A stretch of DNA of 64,000 nt from Candidatus Babeliales bacterium (GCA_035944115.1 DASZBJ010000012.1:124001-188000), one strand, 5' to 3'; shown: positions 16,828 through 25,072, counted from the stretch's first letter. The notes: a model not told the origin generated them from the letters alone. Numbers and translations are program-made.

Positions 16828-17790
16828 ATGAACATTACAAACAAGCGATACCTCGTTGCCAGCTTAGCAGCTCTCCTTTTTGCACCATGCATAATACAAT
16901 CTGCTGCGGAAGCCGCGGAAGAAGTTGATCCAGAACTACAACATGTGCTCGCTCTCTCTCAGCAAGCATATGAAGAGGAAACCGCACGATATAACCAAGA
17001 ATTAGAACGAACATTCTGGCGAAATTGGGCAACAACCCAGCTCGAGGACGACGAAGAAAGAAAAGAACGAAATGCAGCGGCAGCCATTCCAGCAGCACAT
17101 GAGGATGAAAGAAAAGAGCAAGACAACATTGACCCAGAAGTATCAAGTGATGAAGATGAGCGCCCTGAAGTCATAGAGCTGCGTACCGGAACCCGTTACA
17201 CACCAGAACGATATATAGGCTACCAACCCGAAGTCATTAGACCGAGGGTAGCGCAGCTACTTGCTGCTGCCAGAAACGCGGCTTCTGCTATGTTGCAACA
17301 GGCTACCTATCTCTCCTCTGAAGAAGCAGTTCACCGTGCAATAAAACAAGATATAGAGGACTTTAGCACACTCCCTTTTGAATTTTATCAGACAGAACGT
17401 CGTTCGCTCTTTGATGCTATTAATCGAGAAATTTCTCTTCTACACGATTCCATTGAACAAAGATTAGTGGTACCAAGAGCAGAGCATCTAAGAAATATTA
17501 TCATTCGGGAAGCCCAAGACAATATTCAAGAAGCACAAGCAACCGAGCATTTTAATGAAAGCACTGTTGGACAAATGCAGCAAGATTTAGCCAGATTACA
17601 ACGTCAAACCAACGTTGTTAGAGACATAAAAGCGTTTAAAACATCTCTCACAACAAACAGAAAGCTTATTCAAGAAACACTTGCCATAGGAAAAGTAGCC
17701 GCTGCTGAAAAATCTCAGCAACTCAAAGCCCAGCAACAACAACGGGCTGATTTTGCTGCTGATATAACGGGCATGGGAGGACTCTATTAA
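16828..17790 (+). CDS. Secreted coiled-coil protein with UIM-like motif (copy B)
   Basis: 320 residues; AAAGGA precedes the ATG. Signal peptide MNITNKRYLVASLAALLFAPCIIQSAA. Residues 31-51 include DPELQHVLALSQQAYEEE, which follows the eukaryotic ubiquitin-interacting-motif pattern closely (acidic patch, L-x-x-V-L-A-L-S-x-x), with Val where Ala is usual. Acidic linkers follow, then a long helical region rich in Glu, Gln and Arg (about 140-310) that is probably coiled coil, and a C-terminal DITGMGGLY tail. Similar tails end the remnant at 16194 and the protein at 22908. Export is clear; ubiquitin binding is an inference. Confidence 0.8.
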   Translation: MNITNKRYLVASLAALLFAPCIIQSAAEAAEEVDPELQHVLALSQQAYEEETARYNQELERTFWRNWATTQLEDDEERKERNAAAAIPAAHEDERKEQDNIDPEVSSDEDERPEVIELRTGTRYTPERYIGYQPEVIRPRVAQLLAAARNAASAMLQQATYLSSEEAVHRAIKQDIEDFSTLPFEFYQTERRSLFDAINREISLLHDSIEQRLVVPRAEHLRNIIIREAQDNIQEAQATEHFNESTVGQMQQDLARLQRQTNVVRDIKAFKTSLTTNRKLIQETLAIGKVAAAEKSQQLKAQQQQRADFAADITGMGGLY

Positions 17791-18021
17791 TAGCGATATA
17801 CACACAACGCTTTTTATAGCATAAGAATTGATAATCGGTTGCCTAAAAAACAACCGATTATTTTTTTCATATTCTCATGTGCAAGCACTTATTTTCTATC
17901 AGTCCTTGTTTTGTTTGCATATTTTAAGCATAATTAAGCCCGTACAAACATATAAAACATCTTACAAATCAAAAAAATATGCTTACCAATAAAACAACAC
18001 GCGCTCTACTATTCAGCTTCT
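17746..18021 (+). repeat. Direct repeat copy 2: gene 3' end, terminator and WD40-gene 5' end
   Basis: Partner of 16335-16610. Here the WD40 gene continues intact past the repeat, so this is the complete copy. Confidence 0.92.
17833..17867 (+). terminator. Rho-independent terminator after copy B
   Basis: AATCGGTTG (17833-17841) and CAACCGATT (17851-17859) form a perfect 9-bp stem followed by a run of T. Confidence 0.9.
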
Positions 18022-19208
18022 GCATCATTTTTCCATCTATCCTATACCCAGCCGCTGAGCAAGAAGAACAAAAAGAAAAAATGAGCCTCGACCAAAAACA
18101 TATTGCATTAATCCGCCGTATCAGTAACCTTGCTGCACCGCTCGGAGACAAGATTGATAGTTGTTTAGATTACAAAAGCCTCTTTGATCCAGAAGCAACC
18201 ACGTTATATCCAACAACCATTTGGAATAATCCCGCAGATCCTGCACAACTGGTTGCGTATAGCAATAATGATCAATTCATTGTCACTAAACACGCACGCT
18301 TAATACGCGTATGGGATACCATCGCTAACACATTACATCGAAAATTTGAACACAATGACATACTGCGCTTACTCGCTATTAGCTCCGACGGACAAACCAT
18401 AGCAGCAGTCCCTGCTGATGAAAATGATCTTGAAAGAAATGCATCAATTCATCTTATTAACAGCACAACCGGACAGCTTGCTCACGTTATAGCACCTGAT
18501 CATCTTAAAAAAGATGCTATACGGTGTTTATCTGCGCTCGCCTTCAATAATAATGATGAAGTTCTGAGCACAGGCCATAATGCAGTATATACATGGGACC
18601 CTCAGTCACATTGCATTAAACACACACACCATGCAGATCATGATTGTTATATAACAATGATAAAAGCGTTTGCCAATGGTAACATCGCCTCATCTTCAAG
18701 TACTGGTATAATGATAGGCCCCGAGAGCGATAACGCTAATCATTTTTTACCTGACTCTGCTACAGCACTCGCTGCTCATAGTGACATAATTGTTCCAGCA
18801 ATACCTGTGCCGAAAGCACAGCGCCATTATCCTATTGCTTATAAATCAAACAAAAGACATACAAGAGTTCCGATCTATGGTCATAATCCTAAAAAAGAGT
18901 ATGGAGCTGTGGAGATTTTCACCGAAAAAGTACATTCCTTAGCCTTAAATAATGATTATAAACTCATTGTCGGAGACGACAAAAAGATAAGCATTTGGAA
19001 CTGGAAACAATTTCCCACTCGCTTCCTTCGCGCGTTCAATTTCAGCGCACAAGGTATACCCACAGTAAGCTCAAATGGCGGCTACGTTCTTACCAACGCA
19101 AATGACGGCACGAAGTTAGTCATTTTTAAACCGAACCCTCCATCAGCCGCCATCGCTCGTTCCGCACGTTCGGCTGAACAACGCCTTGCTCAAGCGACAG
19201 CACAATAA
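17979..19208 (+). CDS. Secreted WD40-like beta-propeller protein
   Basis: 409 residues with a signal peptide (MLTNKTTRALLFSFCIIFPSILYPAA) and an acidic linker. A short helical segment (residues about 36-62: IRRISNL...GDKIDSC...LF) sits where its paralogues carry LP...I..F....LF. The body has weak WD40 repeats (LVAYSNNDQFIVTKHARLIRVWD, FNNNDEVLSTGHNAVYTWD, KISIWNWKQF). It is the close paralogue of the protein at 19246, sharing LFDP.ATT..PT..W.N..DPA. The repeats are degenerate, so a regular propeller is likely but not certain. A protein-binding role outside the cell is inferred. Confidence 0.8.
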   Translation: MLTNKTTRALLFSFCIIFPSILYPAAEQEEQKEKMSLDQKHIALIRRISNLAAPLGDKIDSCLDYKSLFDPEATTLYPTTIWNNPADPAQLVAYSNNDQFIVTKHARLIRVWDTIANTLHRKFEHNDILRLLAISSDGQTIAAVPADENDLERNASIHLINSTTGQLAHVIAPDHLKKDAIRCLSALAFNNNDEVLSTGHNAVYTWDPQSHCIKHTHHADHDCYITMIKAFANGNIASSSSTGIMIGPESDNANHFLPDSATALAAHSDIIVPAIPVPKAQRHYPIAYKSNKRHTRVPIYGHNPKKEYGAVEIFTEKVHSLALNNDYKLIVGDDKKISIWNWKQFPTRFLRAFNFSAQGIPTVSSNGGYVLTNANDGTKLVIFKPNPPSAAIARSARSAEQRLAQATAQ

Positions 19209-19245
19209 GAAATAGATTATAAGCAATTATTAAATCGGAACGAAT

Positions 19246-20391
19246 ATGATAATACCGCGCTCTAAAATTCTTTTATTCGCTCTTTGCATCTTTTTTTCAT
19301 CTGGCCTACACCCAGCAGCTGGGCAAGAAGAACAAAAAGAAGTTATTGCGCCAGCAGAAGAAGAGTTCATTAAACTGACTGGCGGTCTTAGAACGCTACC
19401 ACCCCCCATCTTTCAGATGATAAAAGGCTTTGTCGCGTACCAGCCGAAAGATCTTTTTGATCCCCTAGCAACGACCGTATGTCCCACAATGGTCTGGGAT
19501 AATGCACAAGACCCCGCTCGACTAATAGCTTGGAGCAAAAATGGCAAACATATCGCAACAAAGCATATAGCTAAAATACGAATCTATAACACCGCCAATA
19601 AAACCGCACGCGATATTAAACATACAAAGCATATTAGATTGCTTGCAGTAAACTCTGATGGCAGCTCTATTGTGGTAGCACTAAAAAAAATTAATGTCAT
19701 ACATGTCATTGATGGTATAACGGGGATCATAAAAAGAAAGCTTCGACAAAACAAACGTGATAGAATCGGGGTAATTACCTTCGATCATGCTGATCACATT
19801 ATTTCTACTGGCGGCAATATGAATGTGCATATGTGGAATACAAACAATCAAATCGCCCATTCGCAGCTCATGAATCATCAATATCCCATCTGTTTGCTCA
19901 GCACCTCCTCCGATGGTCACACCATGGTCACTGCAGCAATTACTGATTCTTATGCTAAAACTCCAACCTGCGAGATGGGATTAGACAGTGATCCTACTAC
20001 AATCGCTTGTAGCAATACCTCGATTGCTATCGGATATGACGAATCAGCAGGAGGCCTCTGCAACCGCCGTATGGCCGACAATGCTCGTCATGAACATTAT
20101 ATCAAGGCATGCCTCTCAGATAATCTCGCAAATTATCATCGAAACCAACGCATTGGTTCCTTTCCAGGTATACTACACTCACTGGCAATTAACGATACGG
20201 GGGGCTATGCAGTTGCAGACGCTTATCAAGTAACTGTTGGTAATGCAAGAGACGGGATAAGCAATAAACGCGTTTTCAACTTTATGCGTTATGGAACCCC
20301 CCAGGTAAATGAATCCGGAACAAGGATTCTTACCAAAAAAAATAAAGGAGCTTGCTTGCGCCTCTGGAGGCCTATGCATGAGCAACATTAG
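19246..20391 (+). CDS. Secreted WD40-like protein, paralogue of upstream gene
   Basis: 381 residues. Signal peptide MIIPRSKILLFALCIFFSSGLHPAA, acidic linker, then an F-box-like helical stretch (FIKLTGGLRTLPPPIFQMIKG...DLF). The rest contains degenerate WD40 repeats (IAWSKNGKHIATKHIAKIRIYN, LLAVNSDGSSIVVALKKINVI, DHIISTGGNMNVHMWNT, ILTKKNKGACLRLWRP). It lies 37 nt behind its paralogue and is probably in the same transcript. Tandem duplication is clear from the shared N-terminal block. No enzyme motif is seen. Confidence 0.8.
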   Translation: MIIPRSKILLFALCIFFSSGLHPAAGQEEQKEVIAPAEEEFIKLTGGLRTLPPPIFQMIKGFVAYQPKDLFDPLATTVCPTMVWDNAQDPARLIAWSKNGKHIATKHIAKIRIYNTANKTARDIKHTKHIRLLAVNSDGSSIVVALKKINVIHVIDGITGIIKRKLRQNKRDRIGVITFDHADHIISTGGNMNVHMWNTNNQIAHSQLMNHQYPICLLSTSSDGHTMVTAAITDSYAKTPTCEMGLDSDPTTIACSNTSIAIGYDESAGGLCNRRMADNARHEHYIKACLSDNLANYHRNQRIGSFPGILHSLAINDTGGYAVADAYQVTVGNARDGISNKRVFNFMRYGTPQVNESGTRILTKKNKGACLRLWRPMHEQH

Positions 20392-20405
20392 TTTTTGACC
20401 GTTAA

Positions 20406-20449
20406 AAAAATAGAGCCGGTTGTTTTTGTATACAACCCTCTCTATTTTT
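20406..20449 (+). terminator. Terminator of the WD40 gene pair
   Basis: AAAAATAGAG (20406-20415) pairs with CTCTATTTTT (20440-20449), with GGTTG/CAACC (20418-20422 and 20433-20437) as an inner stem. Confidence 0.75.
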
Positions 20450-20502
20450 GTCATCATATGCGCAATAATTTTATTAATAATCTTCTATTTTGGAGTAACA
20501 TA

Positions 20503-20799
20503 ATGGTTTTCAAGACTAATCATACTGCACTATTCATGATCACCTTACTAACAGCACTGAGCATAACTCAGTTTGTTTCATCAGCTTCGCCAGAAGGAAC
20601 AGTGTTATTATGGAGCATTCAACAAGGAAGATCTAAAAAGTCATTACCATGCTCTATTCTGTATCTCGTAAAACCACAACCATTATCACAAAACCCCTTA
20701 AAACTCTTCATCAATACAGCCACTGTTGTAAAAGCCTGGAAACCACAAAAACTTTCTGTACTGCAAAATATCCGTGCTGAAGTAACGCCTGCCACGTAA
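20503..20799 (+). pseudogene. Short secreted WD40 remnant
   Basis: The ATG at 20503 has TGGAGT 7-13 nt upstream and gives a signal peptide (MVFKTNHTALFMITLLTALSITQFVSSAS). The 99-residue product then has only SPEGTVLLWSIQQG, which looks like the last strand pair of a single WD40 repeat, and a basic tail. It lies between two full WD40 genes. It is probably an internally deleted copy; expression as a small secreted peptide remains possible. Confidence 0.5.
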
Positions 20800-20834
20800 C
20801 TAAAAAAATCGCGCTCATACAATCGATCTTTTCC

Positions 20835-20864
20835 AAGGACCTACCCGAATAGGTCCTTTCTTTT
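20835..20864 (+). terminator. Rho-independent terminator
   Basis: AAGGACCTA (20835-20843) pairs with TAGGTCCTT (20850-20858), followed by TCTTTT. Confidence 0.8.
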
Positions 20865-21041
20865 AAAAACTCGCACATGCATGCGCAATAGGAGGCCAAT
20901 AAAGGCTTACTCATGCTGCTTGCGCAATAGAATGATGAAATAGAGCTCTTGCGAAACTGCACTTTTGACAGCCATATAATGCATATTCTATAACAAAGTT
21001 GAAAAAGATTCGCAATAGATCCAATAAAAGCCTTTAAACTA

Positions 21042-21071
21042 TTGAATCCAATGTATTAAAATTTGTATAAT
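21042..21071 (+). promoter_or_regulatory. Promoter of the eight-repeat WD40 gene
   Basis: TTGAAT (21042-21047) and TATAAT (21066-21071) are 18 nt apart, 47 nt before the start codon. Confidence 0.6.
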
Positions 21072-21117
21072 TATTCTTAATAAGAAACAAAGGTAAAAAT
21101 AAAAATGGAGGTTTATC

Positions 21118-22734
21118 TTGAAGTTTTTAAAACAAAAGCTCTTTGCAATAAGCTGTATCCCCATTTTACTATTCACTCCATACACTATGCAATCTGCAGC
21201 AGCTGCTGCGCTATACCAAGAAGAAAAAAAAGAACGAATCTATACTGATGCCGAATTGCAGAAGCTTATTACAAAACTTCCTCTTGAACTGGGTGAACAT
21301 ATCGAAGGTTTTGCCCAACAGAATCTTTTTGAAAATAATGGCGTTGAACAATTAGACGCTATCACACTTCCTAATCATAAAATATCCGCCATTGCTATCA
21401 GCCCAAATAATAAAATTCTTGCTACAGGATCATTTAACGGAGTAGTACAAATTTGGGATCTCGCTACCACAGCATTGCTTCACACAATAAAAGCTCATAC
21501 CGAACGTATAGAAACAATCGCATTCAGCCCAGATAATCGATTCATAATAACGGGAGGCGAAGATTATATTGCATGTATTATTGATAGCGCAAAAGGTGCG
21601 ATTGTACATAAACTTGTAGGACATACTGACATGATATCCACCATTGCCATCAGTAATAATGGTGCAATCATAGTAACTGGGTCTCGTGATCAAACTGCTC
21701 GAATATGGAATATGAGTACAGGAACACTCTCATTTGTTCTCAGTGGGCATACCGATAAAATCTCTGCTGTAGCAATCAGTAATGACAGCAAAATAGTTGC
21801 AACTGGATCTTTTGATGCCACTGCACGATTATGGAATGCTGCCACTGGCGAACTGATTGGACTGCCTCTCACCGGTCATGAAAACGGTATTGATGGGATA
21901 CTCATCAGTGCAAATAATAAACTGATTGTCACCAGTTCATGGGATCACACTGCACGTATTTGGGAAACTAAAACAGGTGAGCTTCTGCATACTCTTACCG
22001 GTCATACTGATGCAATCTATTGTATGGCACTCAGCCCAAATAACCGATTCATTGCTACAGGATCGAAGGATCATACTGCACATATATGGAATATCAACAC
22101 CGGCAAATCCATTCTTACCTTAACTGGCCACACCGGCGCACTCCGATCTATTGCAATCAGCGATGATAATACATATCTTGCAACGGGAGCTGCTGATGGC
22201 ACCATACGCCTCTGGTCTGCAAATACGGGCATGCCACTCAGAGTAATCAAAAGTGATTCTGCTGACACCATCATAAAAATCATCATTAGCTCGCACAACC
22301 AATCATTGATCACGCAAGATAGCAAAGGAATAGTGCATATATGGAAAGCGAAGCCAATAGAACATATCGCAGCAGAATTACAAAAAAACAGCATAACACA
22401 ACCAAGTATTATTGACGCCCAACAATTACTTGCTACCGCACAAACAATGCCTCACTTTCCTCCTAAACAGATTCAAGCAATACAAAAAGGAATTGCGTTA
22501 CTCAAATCCGCTAATCCATCAAGAGCAGATCTGCCAGAATGGATTGAAAAAATTAATACCCGTATCAAAGATGAATTTGCTCGAGGAGCACGTCAATCAG
22601 ATTATCAAAACCTGCTCTCTCGTATGGAACAACCCGCTGCTACTCCAAAACAAGAAGAAAACGCAAAGCCCAAGAAAGAAACAAGGCTCCAAAAGCTAAA
22701 AAATCGATTGAATCGCAAAAAAGAGGCTAAATAA
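21118..22734 (+). CDS. Secreted F-box-like/WD40 protein with eight repeats and C-terminal helical module
   Basis: The start is TTG at 21118, set by GGAGG 7 nt upstream. The 538-residue product has a signal peptide ending near MQSAAAAA. Residues 44-71 (DAELQKLITKLPLELGEHIE plus GF...NLF) resemble an F-box helix pair. Eight WD40 repeats follow (about 72-400), with regular GHTDxIxxxAISxNxxxxATGSxDxTAxIW units. The last 110 residues are a helical module (AQTMPHFPPKQIQAIQKGIA and onwards) shared with the proteins at 22908 and 23733, then a Lys-rich tail. F-box plus an eight-bladed propeller recalls eukaryotic Cdc4/Fbw7 substrate receptors. Export and the propeller are well supported; the F-box reading is tentative. 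Confidence 0.88.
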   Translation: MKFLKQKLFAISCIPILLFTPYTMQSAAAAALYQEEKKERIYTDAELQKLITKLPLELGEHIEGFAQQNLFENNGVEQLDAITLPNHKISAIAISPNNKILATGSFNGVVQIWDLATTALLHTIKAHTERIETIAFSPDNRFIITGGEDYIACIIDSAKGAIVHKLVGHTDMISTIAISNNGAIIVTGSRDQTARIWNMSTGTLSFVLSGHTDKISAVAISNDSKIVATGSFDATARLWNAATGELIGLPLTGHENGIDGILISANNKLIVTSSWDHTARIWETKTGELLHTLTGHTDAIYCMALSPNNRFIATGSKDHTAHIWNINTGKSILTLTGHTGALRSIAISDDNTYLATGAADGTIRLWSANTGMPLRVIKSDSADTIIKIIISSHNQSLITQDSKGIVHIWKAKPIEHIAAELQKNSITQPSIIDAQQLLATAQTMPHFPPKQIQAIQKGIALLKSANPSRADLPEWIEKINTRIKDEFARGARQSDYQNLLSRMEQPAATPKQEENAKPKKETRLQKLKNRLNRKKEAK

Positions 22735-22762
22735 GCCTTTTAATCAATAAATTATCATTTTA

Positions 22763-22815
22763 TCTCTCAATAAGTAGGTGGTTATACCCTCAACCACCTA
22801 CTCATTGAGAGATTT
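22763..22815 (+). terminator. Long hairpin terminator
   Basis: Arms of 21 nt (22763-22783 and 22792-22812) pair with one mismatch, then TTTCTT. Confidence 0.85.
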
Positions 22816-22834
22816 CTTATAGAAACAATAACCA

Positions 22835-22864
22835 TTGATTTTAATATCATAAGAATGGTATAAT
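22835..22864 (+). promoter_or_regulatory. Promoter of the gene at 22908
   Basis: TTGATT (22835-22840) and a perfect TATAAT (22859-22864) are 18 nt apart. A small inverted repeat GTTTC-ATATG-GAAAC overlaps the expected transcription start. Confidence 0.6.
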
Positions 22865-22907
22865 TGTTTCATATGGAAACATTGCGCTATAAATAACAAG
22901 GAGTCTT

Positions 22908-23687
22908 ATGAAACATCCAATACAGCAATCAATTAAGAAATTCTTAATAATAAGCCTTTTTCTTACTCCATTCATAACAAAATCAGCCGCACAATCAGAA
23001 GATATGGCTGAACAGGAAATACAATGGGAACTAAAGCAGGCCAAAGCTGCTGGTTACAACGCAAGTGAGCTCAGAGAACTTGAAAGAGTTCTTCGTCAAC
23101 CACAACCAACAGAGCCACAAGCAACATTTGAACCATCCGAAATACCCTCATCAGCAACTGAAAGGGACGATCTGAAACAACAAGAAGAAGAAAAAGAACG
23201 AGATGCACGCTTGCTGAGCACTGGCGTCTTACGTATACCGTTTATCGATCAGGATGCTGAAACAGAATCTACAGCAATGAAAGACGAAGAAGAGACAGAA
23301 GAAGATCCTGAGATGAAAGCTGCATTTGTTGCATCGCTAACATCAGCCGCACGTGATGAAGAAGAACGAAAAATGAGAAGATACCAAGATAGTTTGCGTG
23401 CTGGGAGCCTTGATATAATAAAAATTTTAAATAGAGCACAACGCAAGCTCAATATTGCAGAAAGTAGTAATAACTTTCCTCTGTCTCGTATACGTGCAAT
23501 CGAAGAAGGCATTAAGAATTTAAAATCCGCAACTCCTGATACAGAAAACCTGACAGAATTTATTACAGCAATTGAAGATACTATAAATGAAGAATTTGAG
23601 CAGGGAAAAAAAGAAGCACAAGAAGAAATGAACCTACAAAACATCACCAGATCAATGACTGATCTTGGCGGCATGGGATATTATTAA
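22908..23687 (+). CDS. Secreted protein with UIM-like motif and shared helical module
   Basis: 259 residues; AAGGAG precedes the ATG. Signal peptide MKHPIQQSIKKFLIISLFLTPFITKSAA. Residues 126-150 read DEEETEEDPEMKAAFVASLT and on, an acidic patch followed by M-x-x-A-F-x-x-S, which keeps the central Ala and Ser of ubiquitin-interacting motifs. Residues about 167-245 form the helical module also found at the end of the WD40 protein at 21118 (NNFPLSRIRAIEEGIKNLKS aligns with MPHFPPKQIQAIQKGIALLK). The tail is MTDLGGMGYY. It probably works alongside the WD40 proteins; this is inference. Confidence 0.82.
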   Translation: MKHPIQQSIKKFLIISLFLTPFITKSAAQSEDMAEQEIQWELKQAKAAGYNASELRELERVLRQPQPTEPQATFEPSEIPSSATERDDLKQQEEEKERDARLLSTGVLRIPFIDQDAETESTAMKDEEETEEDPEMKAAFVASLTSAARDEEERKMRRYQDSLRAGSLDIIKILNRAQRKLNIAESSNNFPLSRIRAIEEGIKNLKSATPDTENLTEFITAIEDTINEEFEQGKKEAQEEMNLQNITRSMTDLGGMGYY

Positions 23688-23732
23688 AAATAATATAAAT
23701 ATAACCATTTAATAACAATACGAGGAGGCTCA

Positions 23733-24351
23733 ATGAAATTATCACTAAAACAATTGCTACTTACTGGCTTGATAGGATGTATGTTAACACCAAGTGTGAC
23801 GAGCACCCGCAGCTGAAGAGGAAGATGATCAGATGCGAGCAATATTAAATCAATCTGCGCAAGAGTATGATGCGTTCTTAGAACGACAATTTGAAGAAGC
23901 ACAACGCGCCCGTAATATCGGATATCTCGGCGAACAAGAAGAAGAAAGAAAAGCTCATAGAGAAGCCGCAGAAGAAGGCGAAGAAGATATAAAAGAAGAG
24001 CGCTTTTTAAAAGCACAAAAAGTAAATCCGCCCGTTGTTAAAATGCGTGAAGAACGAGCAGATCAAGTAGCAAAACCGGCTAAAAAAAGAAACATCGGGG
24101 AATATTATCTAATCGCAGGTCCACTATTGCGAGAAGCAAAATCTATTCGAAACTTCCCTTTCCCTCAATTGCAAACCATTACCGAGAACGTCAGGATAAT
24201 CGAGCGCTCTGGTTTTAAAGAACAGGAGCGTCCGATTTTAGAAAATGCTCTGCAAGACGCACAGCAAGCTCTTCAACTGGGAAAAGAAATAGTTAAAGAG
24301 GAAGAAGAAGCTGCGAGACGATACATTCCAACAGCACAAGGCTTCTTTTAA
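23733..24351 (+). pseudogene. Secreted UIM-like family gene with a +1 frameshift after the signal peptide
   Basis: GAGGAGG precedes the ATG at 23733, which starts a signal peptide (MKLSLKQLLLTGLIGCMLTP) but stops at 23814-23816. The body is open in the next frame up to 24351 and begins AAEEEDDQMRAILNQSAQEY, a good UIM-like match. Skipping one C in ACCC at 23806-23808 joins the two in register. The body has an acidic coiled coil, the shared helical module (SIRNFPFPQLQTITENVRII) and an AQGFF end. It is either broken, phase-variable, or a sequencing error. If read from 23833 alone there would be no export signal. Confidence 0.75.
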
Positions 24352-24374
24352 AGAATCGTAGCATCATAAAATAA

Positions 24375-24415
24375 AGCCAGCGGATAGTGGCAAGTTCACT
24401 ATCCGCTGGCTATTT
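24375..24415 (+). terminator. Perfect 15-bp hairpin terminator
   Basis: AGCCAGCGGATAGTG (24375-24389) pairs with CACTATCCGCTGGCT (24397-24411), then ATTTTT. It could also serve the convergent cyclase gene. Confidence 0.92.
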
Positions 24416-24431
24416 TTAATTCAAAATCGGG

Positions 24432-25055
24432 TCATTCTTCTATCAATATCGCACGCGCTGGAGCAGCCTCAAGACCGACTACTGCAAGTGGCACGCACCA
24501 TAAGAAAAAACTACCCGCTGGCACATGGCCAAGGCGCAATCCTTCAATAACTGCAATATCATGCTGCATCAAAACCATATGAGTTTCATGATTCGGCTGA
24601 TTCCGTTCTATCCCCAAATAATCAATCCCTACGGCTTTCACTTTTTTTGATACTAAATATTCCGCCGCTGATCCATCCAAATAAATAAATTGCGATGCAA
24701 ATGGTTGCGTACAATCGTGCATGCTGTTGGCAGTTTTGCACAAAACGATATCATCTGCCTGTATTTCAAACCGCTCTAAATCAGCACGAGTGATGACATC
24801 AAGGACCGTCTGCAAATCAAGTACTCTGCAAAAACCAATGGTGGCTGTGAATGGCATTTGATCAATCGTTGCCCCATCTTTTAAAAAATGTGACGGCGCA
24901 TCAATATGGGTACCGGTATGACTACCCAAATGAATAATTGATTCACGTACATTATCTCGTTCAAACGTTTTGACCTGCTCTAATGCAACTGTTTTTTTAT
25001 CTTTATATTCCGTAACATCAGGAGTTATCGGCCAACTAATATCATATAATTTCAT
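24432..25055 (-). CDS. Cyclase/kynurenine-formamidase family hydrolase
   Basis: 207 residues, the usual size of this metal-dependent hydrolase family. It begins MKLYDISWPITPDVTEY and has the metal-binding motif HLGSHTGTHIDAPSHF (about residues 42-57). Family members open N-formylkynurenine or other cyclic or amide substrates; the actual substrate is not evident. AGGAG lies just before the ATG, 17 nt after the gnd stop, so it is the last gene of the pgi-zwf-gnd operon. That position suggests a role near sugar metabolism, but this is only context. Confidence 0.85.
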   Translation of the reverse strand: MKLYDISWPITPDVTEYKDKKTVALEQVKTFERDNVRESIIHLGSHTGTHIDAPSHFLKDGATIDQMPFTATIGFCRVLDLQTVLDVITRADLERFEIQADDIVLCKTANSMHDCTQPFASQFIYLDGSAAEYLVSKKVKAVGIDYLGIERNQPNHETHMVLMQHDIAVIEGLRLGHVPAGSFFLWCVPLAVVGLEAAPARAILIEE

Positions 25056-25072
25056 GAAAATTTCACTCCTAA

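Larger units (their letters stand above)
20800..21117 (+). other. Non-coding spacer with terminator and promoter
   Basis: Contains a terminator (20835-20864), two direct copies of TGCGCAATAG (near 20883 and 20919), and the promoter and ribosome binding site of the next gene. An 83-codon minus-strand frame crossing this region has no ribosome binding site or recognisable product. Confidence 0.5.

Noticed and set aside
20711-20962. Minus-strand frame of 83 codons across a spacer
   Set aside because: Runs through a terminator and has no ribosome binding site.
23249-23674. Minus-strand frame of 141 codons
   Set aside because: Mirror of the Glu-rich gene at 22908; its Ser-rich content follows from that composition.
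23733-23816. Recoding of TGA as an amino acid to explain the broken UIM-like gene
   Set aside because: TGA is used as an ordinary stop by many genes here (for example 7413, 8473 and 56443), and reading through it at 23814 would stay in the wrong frame.
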